A stretch of 52,637 nucleotides of DNA from NCBI GenBank assembly GCA_009869945.1, contig WIXG01000468.1:1-52637 (forward strand), given 5' to 3'. Every line of letters begins with the position of its first letter. Within the stretch, counting starts at the first letter, position 1. This DNA comes from Mesaphorura yosii. Lineage: Eukaryota; Arthropoda; Collembola; Poduromorpha; Tullbergiidae. Shown here piece after piece: positions 30,597-41,780 of the stretch. A model generated the notes under the pieces. The model saw only the letters and a program-made list of their open reading frames with translations, ran no database searches and was not told the DNA's origin. A program made the position numbers and the translations under genes.

Positions 30597-33441
30597 ATGA
30601 CCTCCTCCGACACGATTTCCAAGCAACCATTCGAGCGACTGCCAAAGAATGCTGTCCCCGTCAATTATTCTATCCGCGTCAAACCGGATCTGGAAAAGTT
30701 TGTCTTCGAAGGAGAAGAGGAGATTACAATCGAGGTAAGCAGACGGAGGTTAATTAATTACGCAGAAGAATTAATACGGTCTTGTTTCAATCAGGTCAAA
30801 GAATCGTCTCCTCGCTTGGTTCTGAATGCTCGTGAACTCCAAGTTCAGCATTGTCTTTGGAAAGCAGCCACCGCCGGCTGTCAACAACAACAGCAGCCTA
30901 CGAAGTGGACCTTCAACAAGACGACGGAGTGGTTCGAGATCTTCTTCGACCCACCGCTGCCTCCTGGCACTGGAACTCTTCATATTTCGTACACTGGCAT
31001 TCTCAATGATAAGATGAAGGGGTTTTACCGGTCAAAGTTCAAGAGCGCCGCCGATGGAAAGGAATACTACAACGGGGTGACTCAATTCGAGGCGACGGAC
31101 GCTCGGCGTGCGTTTTTGTGCTGGGACGAACCCGCGATCAAGGCGACATTCGACATAACACTCGTTGTGCCGGCTAATAAGGTGGCCCTCTCCAACATGC
31201 CTGTGAAGAAGGTGCAGGTGACCCCGAACAATCTGCAAGTCGTCAGTTTCGAGCGCACGCCAATCATGTCGACATTCATCGTCGCGTGGATCGTCGGTGA
31301 CTTCGACTACGTCGAGACGACAACTTCGGACGGTGTCCTCTGTCGAGTGTACACTCCACCCGGGAAGAAGGACCAGGGCCGCTTCGCCCTGCGAGTCGCC
31401 GCCGAAGTGCTGCCTTACTACAAGGAATATTTCGGCATCGCGTACCCGCTGACGAAGATGGATCTCGTCGCCGTGGCCGATTTTAGCTTTGGAGCCATGG
31501 AAAATTGGGGTCTGCTCGTCTTCCGCGAGACGTGCCTCCTCGTCGACGAAAAAACGACCAGCGCCGGAAGTCGACAGGCCGTCGCGCTCGTTGTGGGCCA
31601 CGAAATCGCCCATCAGTGGTTCGGGAACCTCGTCACCCCTGAATGGTGGACTCACCTCTGGCTGAAGGAGGGCTATGCGACCTTCATCGAATTCCTCTGC
31701 GTCGACTTCATTTTCCCAGAGTACGACATTTGGAGCCAATTCGTGACCGACTGCGACATCTTCGCGAAGGAGCTCGACTGCCTCCAAAACAGCCACCCGA
31801 TCGAAGTGCAGGTTGGCCACCCGTCCGAGATCGATTCGATATTCGACGAGATTTCCTACAACAAAGGAGCGGCTGTCATCCGAATGCTGCATAATTACAT
31901 TGGGGACGATCTATTCAGAAAGGGAATGGAAATCTACTTGAAGAGGCATGCGTACGCGAATGCATTCACCGAAGACTTGTGGGAGGCCCTGGAAGAGGCC
32001 AGCTCCAAGCCGGTCGGGGCCGTGATGAAGACGTGGACCGAGCAAATGGGCTTCCCCCTGATTCGAGTCACGGAGGCCGCGAGCAAAGGGGAGGTAAATG
32101 CGAGGGAACTCGTCCTGACTCAAGAACGATTTGTGCTTGGCGCTGGGGCTGTTGCAGTCGACTCCAAGTCGCAGTGGATCGTTCCAATCAAGTTCAGCTC
32201 GGAGGCGGATGCGGATCCAAAGAAAATTGTCCAGGAGGTTTTGCTGAATACGAGAAGCATGCAAGCCGTGCTTCCAGGCGTCAAGCCTGAACATTGGGTC
32301 AAAGTAAGCTGCTTTAAACTTGTTTTACTTGGGCCAGTCAACTTTTTAACAGATTACGATGCTTTTTTGCATATTTCAGTTGAACCCTGGCATCACCGGC
32401 TTCTACCGAGTGCAGTATCCGAGTCAGATGCTCGCCCGCTTCATTCCAGCCATAAAATCGCGCTCACTGCCGCCGCTGGACCGGCTTGGGATTCTGGACG
32501 ATGTCTTTGCCCTGGCGCAAGCGAATCACTGCCCAACGGCGGATCTCTTCAAGCTCCTCCCGAGTTTCGTGAACGAGACGAGCTACACGGTTTGGGCCTG
32601 CATCGCCAATGTCGTGGATCGGCTCGACTCGCTGATCGTCCACTCCGTGCATAAGGCTTATTACAACAAATTCGTCGCCTTCGGCCTGGAGCTTTTTCGA
32701 ACAATTGCGGGTCACGTTGGCTGGGAGTCTGCCGGCGGGCTTCGGCTTGAAGTCGAGCTCGGGCTGCCGAGCCACTTGGAGGCTCTTCTTCGTCGAGTCG
32801 TTCTCCAGCGAATGGTGCACTTCCACGACGCAGGCGTGGTCGCCGAAGCGCTCCGCCGCTTCAAACTGCACGTGAGCGGAGGAGCTCAACTCGCCGCTGA
32901 TCTCCGCGCCGTCGTTTACCGGGCAGTCTTCAGCTCGTGCGGCGGCGACAGTGACCCTGAAACATTCGACGTAATGCTGCAACTCTACCGCGACAGCGAC
33001 ACGATGGAGGAAAAGCAGAGGATCGGGGCCGCGATGGAGGCGCTTCGCGACCCGAGCCTGATTCGACGGGCCCTGGAATTTGCCATCTCCGACGACGTCC
33101 GGAGCCAGGACACGGCGGGGCTCGTGGCGGCGCTCGCGTCTGCGGGAGGCGTCGGTCGCCAGACCACGTGGGAGTTTTTCAAGGGCCACATGGAACTTTT
33201 CCATGCACGATACACTGGACAGCTCTACGTCGGCTCACAGTTGGTCAAGGACCTTTGCAAGTATTTCACGACGGCGGAGCAGGCGGAGGACGTGAAGGAA
33301 TTCTTCAGACAGCATCCACTCGGAGGGACCGAGCGAGCTGTGGAGCAGGCACTGGAGACGATCGCATTGAATGTGGCGTGGCTGCGTCGGATTGAAGAGT
33401 ACTTTGAGAATGCAGAGATAGCGAGTTTGGGGAATTCTTAA
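30597..33441 (+). CDS. puromycin-sensitive-type aminopeptidase (M1 family)
   Basis: Exons 30597-30734, 30795-32303 and 32380-33441 give 902 residues, close to human NPEPPS. M1 zinc aminopeptidases remove N-terminal residues from peptides; this subfamily is mainly cytosolic, and no signal peptide is seen. The exopeptidase motif GAMEN is at 279-283, zinc site HEIAH at 315-319, and the third ligand is E338 in KEGYA (NEGFA in most relatives). Family blocks include GVTQFEATDARRAFLCWDEP, SHPIEVQVGHPSEIDSIFDE, WTEQMGFPLIRV and GITGFYRVQY. The C-terminal ERAP-type helical domain is complete. The first intron (60 bp) has a length divisible by three and no in-frame stop, so its retention would add 20 residues without breaking the frame. 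Confidence 0.95.
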
Positions 33442-34167
33442 ATAATTACTGTACTCATGCTTTATTAAACCAACACTCACACCTCATTAAAGATGCTTGA
33501 AACGATTGCAAGTATGTATTTGCTAGAGAAATGTGAGAAGAAGGCATGGTACGAAGAGAAGGAAAACTTCCAAAGCATCTGGCCGGCCAGCCCGATTGTC
33601 CTCATCCTCAACCCGGTGCTCCAACTTGACATCCCACATCCGTTTCTCGGTTCATCTACATTTAGTTGGTTGAATCTTGAACGAACCATAGTTTCTCACG
33701 AGTTGATAAAAGTAGGCCTAAACGAAACGACGTTTTGGCGTTTCTGAAACCTAAAATATAGCCGTATTTATTGTGAACTCATTAAACGTACACCACCAAT
33801 CTACCTCATGCCGTCAACAATGGAGCAAGCCCACTTCAATACAGAATCACGTGGTGAAAATTCTTTTCTAACTCTTTTCTCAAAACAACTTTAAGTAAAA
33901 CACTTTCGTCCAGTCGCCGGGCCTTGACTAGTCTTCAAAGCTAAACGTGCACTCGTGGTTCGATTGCACTTAGCTCTTCTGCAAATTTTTGCTTGGACTT
34001 CTACCTCATGTTGTTAAAGTTTAATTACATGCTGAGGTCACAAAAATGCTTGTTTTGTGGTAGTATATACGTTTTGTCTCAAACTGGATAGCATTTTAAT
34101 TAAATTAACAATTTAAGATACAATAATAAGAGAAAAATTTAAGTCCAAAAGACAAATGTCCTAGTTG
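33442..34167. other. intergenic, AT-rich
   Basis: Open frames of 70-84 codons occur on both strands at 33477-33747, overlap each other and match nothing I know. A poly(A)-type ATTAAA-rich stretch follows the aminopeptidase stop. No RNA gene was recognised. Confidence 0.4.
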
Positions 34168-35367
34168 TTATAGTTTAAACGTAACAAGAAGATTTATTAC
34201 ATTATCAAGTACGTTACTCATGAGAGTGATGTACGTCTCCTTTGTAATGGGAAATAGTTTCGCTGCTGTGAACTCTATTCGCCGACAAGTCGGAAACCTC
34301 AACCGCTCGTACTTCCCTAGACTCAGTTCATTCCTGAGGTACGAGGCTCCAAACCCTCCTGAGGCGTCTGTGAGTTCAGCCGTGAGTCTAATGAGGACCG
34401 CAGAGTTGATGCACGTGAGGCAGGTGATGAGCACGGTGCCAAAGAGTAATAACGGTTGGAGTTGTCTTCCGTACCCAATAATTGCAAATAGGGTTGAAGT
34501 GAGGATCACCACCGAAAATATTAGAGTGAGTAGGATCGGAACTTCAGCAAAGTCCATGGTCAGTGTGTGTAGGATTCTGTAGGCATTGTACGATGTGATC
34601 AGTGGTTGTCTCAATTCATGCGTTGTCACAAAGTTGCTGTCTGATTTCCAACTCATTCGAGTCAACATTCGATACTGAGAACTGCAGTAAAGCAGGGAGA
34701 AGGAAATAGCATGAACTACGGCCACCCACAATGCGAAAATCATGAAGGAAAGTACACAACCCAAAAGAGATGTCATGGCCAGCCCATCAGGATGAAGAAA
34801 GCGAAAAGTATGCACCTCGAAGTGAATTAGAATAATCCAGCCTGGGACGTTAAGGACCAAGCTGCCGACTGCCAGTCTAGTCATCATTCTCAGGTAGAAA
34901 TCAATTCCGCTTCCATTCTTGTCCTGGGATTTTAAAGTCCTCGCATGTTGTTTGTGAGACAGTAAGAAGAAAGTATTTTGAAAGGTCGCAATCGTGGACG
35001 GACAGACCGCGATGAGTACTTGGAATGGGAGAGCGAACCCAATTCCTGAGCAGATCATGTAAAATTGTATACTCTCGTACATTTGAAACTCAACCCCAAC
35101 GAACTGATCGTAAAATCCCCCAACATAAAGGAAAGTTGCCTCCAGGGAAATCATGAGCACATTCATAATGAGACAGGCCAACTGGTGGCTGGTCGATCCA
35201 AATTCTAATACGTCTCTTTTTTTCTCGTTGTCCAGCCTTTGAGGATCTGTACTTGCAAGATGACGAAGGCGTCGGTCCACGTCCAGATTGTAGTGGTAGG
35301 GCACGAGGCCGAGGTGATACCCAAAATTAGTGAGCCAGAGCAATTTCATTGACTCTTCGGACACCAT
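34168..35367 (-). CDS. seven-helix chemoreceptor, gustatory-receptor-like
   Basis: A single exon encodes 399 residues from the ATG at 35367. The frame is open further upstream (to 35400), but without a better ATG. About seven hydrophobic segments span the protein, for example LIMNVLMISLEATFLYVGGF, SLLGCVLSFMIFALWVAVV, VPILLTLIFSVVILTSTLFA and LLLFGTVLITCLTCINSAVL. The C-terminal end KETYITLMSNVLDNVINLL resembles the TYhhhhhQF signature of the insect gustatory receptor superfamily. It has a Ser/Asn instead of Gln-Phe, as in divergent non-insect members. Such receptors are ligand-gated cation channels of chemosensory neurons. Codon use is clearly more AT-rich than that of neighbouring genes, as is common for fast-evolving receptors. 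An extra 5' exon cannot be excluded. Confidence 0.7.
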   Translation of the reverse strand: MVSEESMKLLWLTNFGYHLGLVPYHYNLDVDRRLRHLASTDPQRLDNEKKRDVLEFGSTSHQLACLIMNVLMISLEATFLYVGGFYDQFVGVEFQMYESIQFYMICSGIGFALPFQVLIAVCPSTIATFQNTFFLLSHKQHARTLKSQDKNGSGIDFYLRMMTRLAVGSLVLNVPGWIILIHFEVHTFRFLHPDGLAMTSLLGCVLSFMIFALWVAVVHAISFSLLYCSSQYRMLTRMSWKSDSNFVTTHELRQPLITSYNAYRILHTLTMDFAEVPILLTLIFSVVILTSTLFAIIGYGRQLQPLLLFGTVLITCLTCINSAVLIRLTAELTDASGGFGASYLRNELSLGKYERLRFPTCRRIEFTAAKLFPITKETYITLMSNVLDNVINLLVTFKL

Positions 35368-35762
35368 AACTATATTGGTGATGGAATTTGACAGAAACAA
35401 TGAGAAAAGAACGAAGCAGTGTTACAAACTCAAGTACAAACAAGCTGAGAGAACAGTTTGCCATGAAATGAGTCAAAATTTGAAGAACTAGTCGAGTTAC
35501 GTGACGTGGACGTCAGCTTGAACAAGTAAAATAGAATTTTCAAAGGAAGTCCACTACAAGCTTTTGGTGGACTGCTTGTAAATTGCGACTCATATTCGGT
35601 CGGAAATGAAGCGTGAAACTGGGAACGACTTCTGGAAAGCTATACAACAAGTAACTTATCAATTATTATAAAACGATGAGTGAAGTTACTCGGTGGAATT
35701 GGAACTTAGGACTTGACTGGGCGGGCTCGGAGGCTTGTTTTGAAAAAAAAGACAGTTTAATT
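35368..35762. other. intergenic
   Basis: Upstream region of the chemoreceptor gene. No coding sequence seen. Confidence 0.35.
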
Positions 35763-36257
35763 TCACTCAAATCCGTTGAATTTTTCAAAATTGACAGCTT
35801 TGAGGTTTTTGGTAAAACCGTTTCTGCAGATATTCTGAAGCCGTAGATCGCGGGAAGACGGAGTCAATTTGTTTGAGGTGCTCCCGGCTCGTGAGTCCGC
35901 AGGGAAGCTGAAACGTCTCCAATCTCTCATGGCGTTTGTTGACCCAATCTCCCATTCCTGCCGGTCCGGACCACCAGGCGGCCACATCAAAAGAACAGCC
36001 AGCAACCTCTATATATTCCTGAAGTTCGGGTCCGGCGTGGCGATACATGATTAGTTGATTAGAGTCTTCAGACTGGGCAGGTCGACAACTGAGCGCAGGG
36101 ATTCCCTCACAAACAAGGTGGTGCCCCTGCAGGGACTGCAATAGACCTCGAGTGTCTCCAGTCGTGTCATTGCGACTCGGTATCCTGACCTCACAAGTAT
36201 ACCTGTTGTCTTTGAAGTCAGGATCTTCCGAGAGGATAAGGAATTGGTATATGCAGG
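35763..36257 (-). CDS. 3' exon of an unrecognised gene
   Basis: An open stretch of 165 codons begins at a good acceptor (cgtccag, with the exon starting at 36257) and runs to a stop at 35763. Visible features are several cysteines, AAWWSGPAGMGDWVNKR and ERLETFQLPCGLTSREHL. I do not recognise the family. The upstream exon or exons were not found with confidence. A candidate on the same strand lies at 36445-36708, with an acceptable reading (MTQSCADCAFDSSMY) but no firm splice pair. It may be a fragment of a lineage-specific gene. It has no visible membrane segment and no catalytic motif. Confidence 0.35.
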
Positions 36258-37325
36258 CTGGACGGGGCACGGACAAAGATAACAATTATGGACTCTTAAA
36301 AGACTCGGGCCGGACTAACGAACCCGAATTGTGAATGACGAATTGACAATAACTGACGAAAATGACGATATTTGCAGATTAATCAATTACTGGACTTTTA
36401 TTTCACCTTTCTCGGATTCGAACAACTAATTCATGACGAATTACTCAATTTACTAAATTTACTTGACAAGGCGAATTAGTGCAGGATTTTTCTATGAACG
36501 TCTCGGCTCCGCATTTCCATGCAACAACAATGGAGCTGTACATGCTTGAATCGAAAGCACAATCTGCACATGATTGGGTCATTGGTATCAGTGAACGGGG
36601 CCTCTTCGGTGACGATCGAGGTGGCCCGGGGGTGGGTTCAGCCATGGCTGGAGTGCTGGCGGCGGGTTCTATTTTCCAACTGCTAGTCCTGGACCGCGTG
36701 TCATACATGAGGTGAAGGGAATAAAGTTCAGAACTGCTTACGGCTGTGGCGCCTCAAGTGGGCCCGGCAAAATTGCGTCATTCAGCTGTCTACTGCACTT
36801 AACTTAACAATGGCTCCGTTACGTTTACAGTTTCGTTACGAAATCGGTTCAGACAATGCAGTAAGCCTGTGAAGACTAATTAAATGAGTCAATACGTGAT
36901 TTACTTTCCTGTCCTGCGACTCCTCACGTCCCCCAACACGAATTCCAATCCCACGTTTGTACGTTAGTTCTTGCGATCGAGAACGCATGCGTGCCTTCAT
37001 TAACATGTTTCCTTATCACTTGTTTTTGCAATCGGGTCATCGTCGTCTGGAGCCAGCACAATGCACAATCGCGAATTCGAGTTCGATTACAAAACATGTC
37101 ATGTCAATCACACGTCAAAGTCAAGTAGCCAGAAGCCAGGCGGTGATGCTCCAGTTCTATTCGCCAGTAAAAATGTCAAACCAGCAATGGGCTGAGCTCT
37201 TAGTGTTAGCCACTTGTACTTAGCCTACTTAATGCAATGAAACTTAAGTACGCTTGCGTAATTACGATCTGTCCGTCACCTGGTCAAGTTCAAGCTCAAT
37301 TTCGAGGTGAAGGCTCACAGTAAAA
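36258..37325. other. intergenic, with possible missing exon of the upstream gene
   Basis: 36445-36715 is open on both strands (87 codons minus, 78 codons plus) and moderately GC-rich, so it may contain an exon. I could not decide the strand. The rest is AT-rich flank of the alkaline phosphatase gene. Confidence 0.3.
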
Positions 37326-39132
37326 ATGTACAGGTTCAAACGGCTAATTTGCCTCTGTGCGTACATTGCTGTTGTCCTTGCTCTTTCTTTGGGAGAAGGT
37401 GTCCAAGGCGATGAAATGCATCCTGGTCGGGTTGGCCCAAAGGCCAACGGTGTGCGGAGTCCTAAAACAGGCCTAATTACACCATTTGAAGGTACGGCGG
37501 GAGGCTTGGGCTATGCGGAATCCTTGATTTATTCTTATCCTTGGCATTACCATACTCATAGACAAGGACTTTTGGTTTGCGGACGCACAGGACGCCCTAA
37601 AACGCAAACTGGAGGTCGGAGCGCGCCAAATCGAACGCGTCGCCAAGAATGTCGTATTTTTCCTTGGTGACGGGATGAGCGTCGCGACCGTCACGGCGGC
37701 GCGAATTCTCAAAGGCCAGCAGGAAAACTCGGAGCTCGGCGGTGAAGAAGCACAGCTTCACATGGACACTTTCCCCCACATTGGCGTGAGCCGGACGTTC
37801 TGCACGGACTCGCAGGTGGCAGACTCGGCGTGCTCGGCGACGGCCTACCTCTGCGGCACGAAAGCGAATGACGGAACGATGGGCGTCACGCCGACCGTGA
37901 AGAAGGGCGACAACTGCTTGCTGCACATGGACCCAGCGAACCAAGTCAGCTCCGTGCTCGCTTGGGCGCAGGCGGCGGGGAAGGCGACGGGTATCGTCAC
38001 AACGACGCGTGTCACGCACGCCTCCCCGGGGGGCACGTACGCCCACATCGGCCACCGCGACTGGGAGAACGACTCCGTCATGGTGGCGCACGAGCAGAAC
38101 GCGACCGCCTGCGACGATATTGCCGAGCAACTCATCCTGCGGGAGCCCGGACGGAGCATCGACGTGATTCTCGGCGGAGGGCGGCGTGAATTCACTCCCA
38201 ACACGAAGCCGGATGTCGAGAATGCTACCCAATTCGGTCGGCGGCTGGACGGAAAGGATTTGATTGCCGAGTGGATTGCTGCAAACGAAGCGGACGCGGA
38301 CACGCCCACTGCCGGCCGGGCTCGATACTTGTATTTGAGGGAGCACCTTCTGGCAGCCGACAACGACGCGGGCGGCGTCGACCGCCTCCTCGGCCTTTTC
38401 GAGTATGACCACGTCAGTTACGCAGACGAGCACACCGACAAGCGCGACCCGTCGCTGCAGGAGATGACGCAGGCGGCGATCAAAGTGCTGAGCAAAAACC
38501 CCAACGGCTTCTTCCTCTTCGTGGAGGGCGGCCGCATCGACCACGCCCATCACGACACGATGGGAAAGCGGGCACTCGTCGAAACGATCGAGTTTGACAA
38601 GGCCATCAAAATTGCCGACGAGCTAACGAACGACGAAGACACGCTTATCCTCGTCACGTCCGACCACTCGCACACGATGACCATTTCCGGCTACCCGAAG
38701 CGGGGGACGAACATTCTTAGCTACGACGAAGACGAGCAGATCGCCGACGACAAACTTCCGTACTCGACGATCAGCTACGCAAATGGGCCGGGCTACAAGA
38801 AGAATGAGGACAATAACATGAGGTACAACATTTCGGGTGACCCTTTCGGAAACGAAGCCTACCTGTACATGGCCACGGCGCCGATTAACTCCGAAACGCA
38901 CGGCGGAGACGATGTCCTCATTTTTAGCAAGGGACCCTTCGCCCACCTCCTGACTGGCGTTCAGATGCAGAGCTACATTCCTCACGTGATTGGGTACGCC
39001 GCTTGTATTGGCGAACGGTCGGTGTACGCTGGGTGCTCGAACGGAGCCGCCCCCGCTGCGCTGCAAGGCGGCACGGCGATGGGAATGGCGGCGGCGTTGG
39101 CGCTGTCCTTGACGTTTTCCCTTCGGCGCTGA
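37326..39132 (+). CDS. membrane-bound (GPI-type) alkaline phosphatase
   Basis: Exons 37326-37491 and 37562-39132 (70-bp intron) give 578 residues. Alkaline phosphatases hydrolyse phosphomonoesters outside the cell, with two zinc ions and one magnesium ion. A hydrophobic leader (LICLCAYIAVVLALSLGEG) precedes the enzyme. D92 in VFFLGDGMS starts the metal site. The nucleophile is S144 in VADSACSATA. Later metal-binding blocks are FVEGGRIDHAHHD, VTSDHSHTMTISGYPKRG and SETHGGDDVLIFSKGP. The protein ends in an Ala/Leu-rich hydrophobic tail (AMGMAAALALSLTFSLRR) after small residues, as expected for GPI-anchor addition. The length fits animal ALPs, with about 40 extra residues at the N-terminus. Gut or brush-border placement is inference from insect relatives. 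Confidence 0.95.
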
Positions 39133-39966
39133 TTTTAGTTGCCGGCCTTATGTGCGCAAGGCGGCACTTCAAAGTAGAAGTCTAATTAAATCAGGAAGGC
39201 AATTAATTAACTAATTGCGCAATTAATCAACAATTTACACCAAGCCATTTCACATTTAAGCGTATTTCAGGCTAGAAGCTCTGATTTTGACGATTAGATT
39301 CGAGTGACCGCGGCCGCGGCTGAGAATTCTTGGAAATTCGGCTTGCATACTTGAATAAATTGGTAAATTTTGCTTATCACTACCTACTGCCTCGCCACTT
39401 GTGCATTCTGATTACAATGATGAATCACTACTTATTAGTTGCTAATTTACTGATTCTCGCATTCTCACTTCATTTCGTCCCCGTATCTATACGAATACAA
39501 AGTGCGATGGAAAGAACAATGCAAGCATTATGCGAAAGCTCACGTTTTGGCCTCGTGGACTTTGTTAAACTTTGCTTTAACACGATGCACGCAAGCACAC
39601 GCACGCCGGAAAAGCTAGCAAAAAATCGACCGACTCAGCTGATTTCTTGTTTTCGCGTTCGTGAAATTCGTGTATTGCGATCCGATTTACATTCCCCACG
39701 AAATCACGATATTCGAGTAGCACAAATTGCGTCTGGAAGTTTTGACTCTTGTTGAATTGCATTAACATATTTAGTGCTTATTAACTAAATCGTGCGTATC
39801 TACGACGCACGTGATAATTAAGTGTTGTGTGAACTGATAAGTTAATTGTTGTGGTTGCTGATTGCTCAATAGACTCACTCGGTTCGTTTTATGGTTCTTC
39901 CTGCTCTGAATTCCTGACCTGAAGACTGGAGATTGATTGATTCCAATGCATTAATTGACTAGAGCC
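39133..39966. other. intergenic, AT-rich
   Basis: A 141-codon plus frame at 39330-39755 is AT-rich, lacks the codon bias of real genes and matches nothing; I do not call it. A CGCGGCCGCGG run lies near 39309. Confidence 0.4.
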
Positions 39967-41684
39967 ATGCTCTCTACACCCGCCGCCGTCCTCATTTTGG
40001 CCGGCACGCTCCTGATTTTCGTGCTGGCCGTGGCGGTGCTCTCTTGGCGAAGGCGCCAGCAGGTAAACAAGCTAAACTGACTAAACGCATCTGTAACGAC
40101 TTTATTAAGGATTGTTTGTAATGACTGAATTTATTTCCAGTTATGGAAGATTGACGAAGATTTCATCTCCGCCCGCGGCTCTCAGCCGTGGTACAGCATC
40201 GGGCTCTCGCTCTTCGCTGGTGCCATGGGCTCATGGTGCCTGACAGCCCCGGCCGAGACAGCCGCTCTCGCTGGCTGCTGGGCGCTGATAGGCTACGCCG
40301 TCGCCATGGCCATGCCCTGGTCCCTCTTTCTCTGGGCTGGGCCCACAATGCGAGAGTTGATGGGCCGGCGTGGATTCACGGCGCTGGAGTTCCTCGAAGA
40401 GCGCTACGGGCGCCCCGTTCAATTCACTGTGGCCGCCGGCTCCGTGCTGACGATGTGGGTCTTCCTGGTCGCTGAACTTTCCACGATTGGACTCTGTCTC
40501 GAATCCCTGTCGGCCGACACTTCAGCGGCTGTCGCCACGTTCTCGATCGCAATTATAACAATGCTCTACTCGGCGCTTGGCGGGCTTCAGGCTTCTTTAC
40601 TGACTGATAAGTAAGAAAAATTGCTTTGCTTGGCTATCTTTTTTCAGTAATTTATTCATTGATTTATTGCTCCCGCTTTAGAATTCAAGGACTGATGACC
40701 ATTTTACTGGTTGTGACGTGCTACACGGCGACCTTTACCCTCGTCGCGCCGGAAGTCTCCTCAGACGACTGGTCGAAAGCTTTTCATTGGGACAGTGAAG
40801 GAATTGTGACCGGCCTCTCACTCGCTCTCGGCGCGCTCTTCGTCGAGCTCCTCAACCAAGCGACGTGGCAGCGTGTTTTCGCGTCCAAGAACCAAAAGCA
40901 CATGACCGTCGGCTTCGTGCTGGGAATGGCACTCGTGCTCGCAGTGATGATCGTCTTTGGCGTGGTGGGCAATTTCGCCAAGGCGGCTGCCCTTTCAGGC
41001 TACATCGAAATGGAGGACGGGGAAGAGTTCAATTCGCTCTTTCTCCTGCTCGCCAAGCTGCCTCCAGTCTGGCTGGGCGTCGTGCTCGTGATGGGCACGG
41101 GGCTTGTGGCTTCGACCGTCGACTCGCTGCAGACAGGCATGGCAGCCATGATCGCATCGAATCTTATCAGGCACGGCCATTCGCTCAACTGGGCCCGACT
41201 CCTCTGCGTGGTGCTCAACATCCCCGCTGTTATCTACGCATCGTTCAACCCTCCGTCCATTCTGCAGCTCCTCGTCGCTGGAAACGTCGTCTCGACGGCC
41301 ATCGGGCCCGCCATCCTGCTTGGCTTCTCTTCTCGCGTCACGTCGAGTGGAATCCTTGCCGGCATCCTTGCTGCTCTGCTGGCGGTGCCCTGCGTCGGTT
41401 GGTGGAGGACGGACACATTCGTAGAAGGGCTGAAGTGGTTTCAGTTCCCAAACGGCTACAATTGGGAGTGCCTGCTCACCTTCGCCCTGGAGATTGTTGT
41501 CGCCGTCGTGTTTACGTTGCTGGTGTCGAGCATGGAGAAGCTCCTCCGTCCAGAAGCGTTCAAGGAGAACTCCGAGCGACTCCAGCGAGTAAAGGACAAG
41601 ACGGCCAAAGAAAATCGCGAGGCGCACAACAACAATTCGATTGCGAACTTGACTTCGAGCAGAGATGAAATTATTCTGAGTTGA
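39967..41684 (+). CDS. sodium:solute symporter (SSS) family transporter
   Basis: Exons 39967-40062, 40141-40610 and 40682-41684 give 522 residues with about 13 membrane segments. SSS proteins couple Na+ (or H+) to uptake of urea, sugars, choline and similar solutes. Family signs: WYSIGLSLFAGAMGSW in the first core helices; ALGGLQASLLTDKIQG, equivalent to the conserved GGLxAVxxTDxxQ block; NQATWQRVFASK; and GTGLVASTVDSLQTGMAA, the Na2-site region of the family. Overall it looks closer to the fungal/plant DUR3-type urea transporters than to the animal SLC5 carriers I know, so the substrate is not assigned. The C-terminus is charged and cytosolic. It is convergent with the SnoaL-like gene, about 100 bp away. 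Confidence 0.85.
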
Positions 41685-41780
41685 AATGTTTAATATTTTT
41701 CATAGCCAATTAAATATATTTTACAACACGGGCACAGTCAATTTCCTTGATAAGGCAGACAAAGCAGCGCGGGTCCAATT

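Noticed and set aside
31032..31892. Minus-strand open frame of 286 codons
   Set aside because: Antisense of the conserved aminopeptidase.
37597..38553. Minus-strand open frame of 318 codons
   Set aside because: Antisense of alkaline phosphatase.
39330..39755. Plus-strand open frame of 141 codons
   Set aside because: AT-rich, no codon bias, no homology recognised, no splice context.
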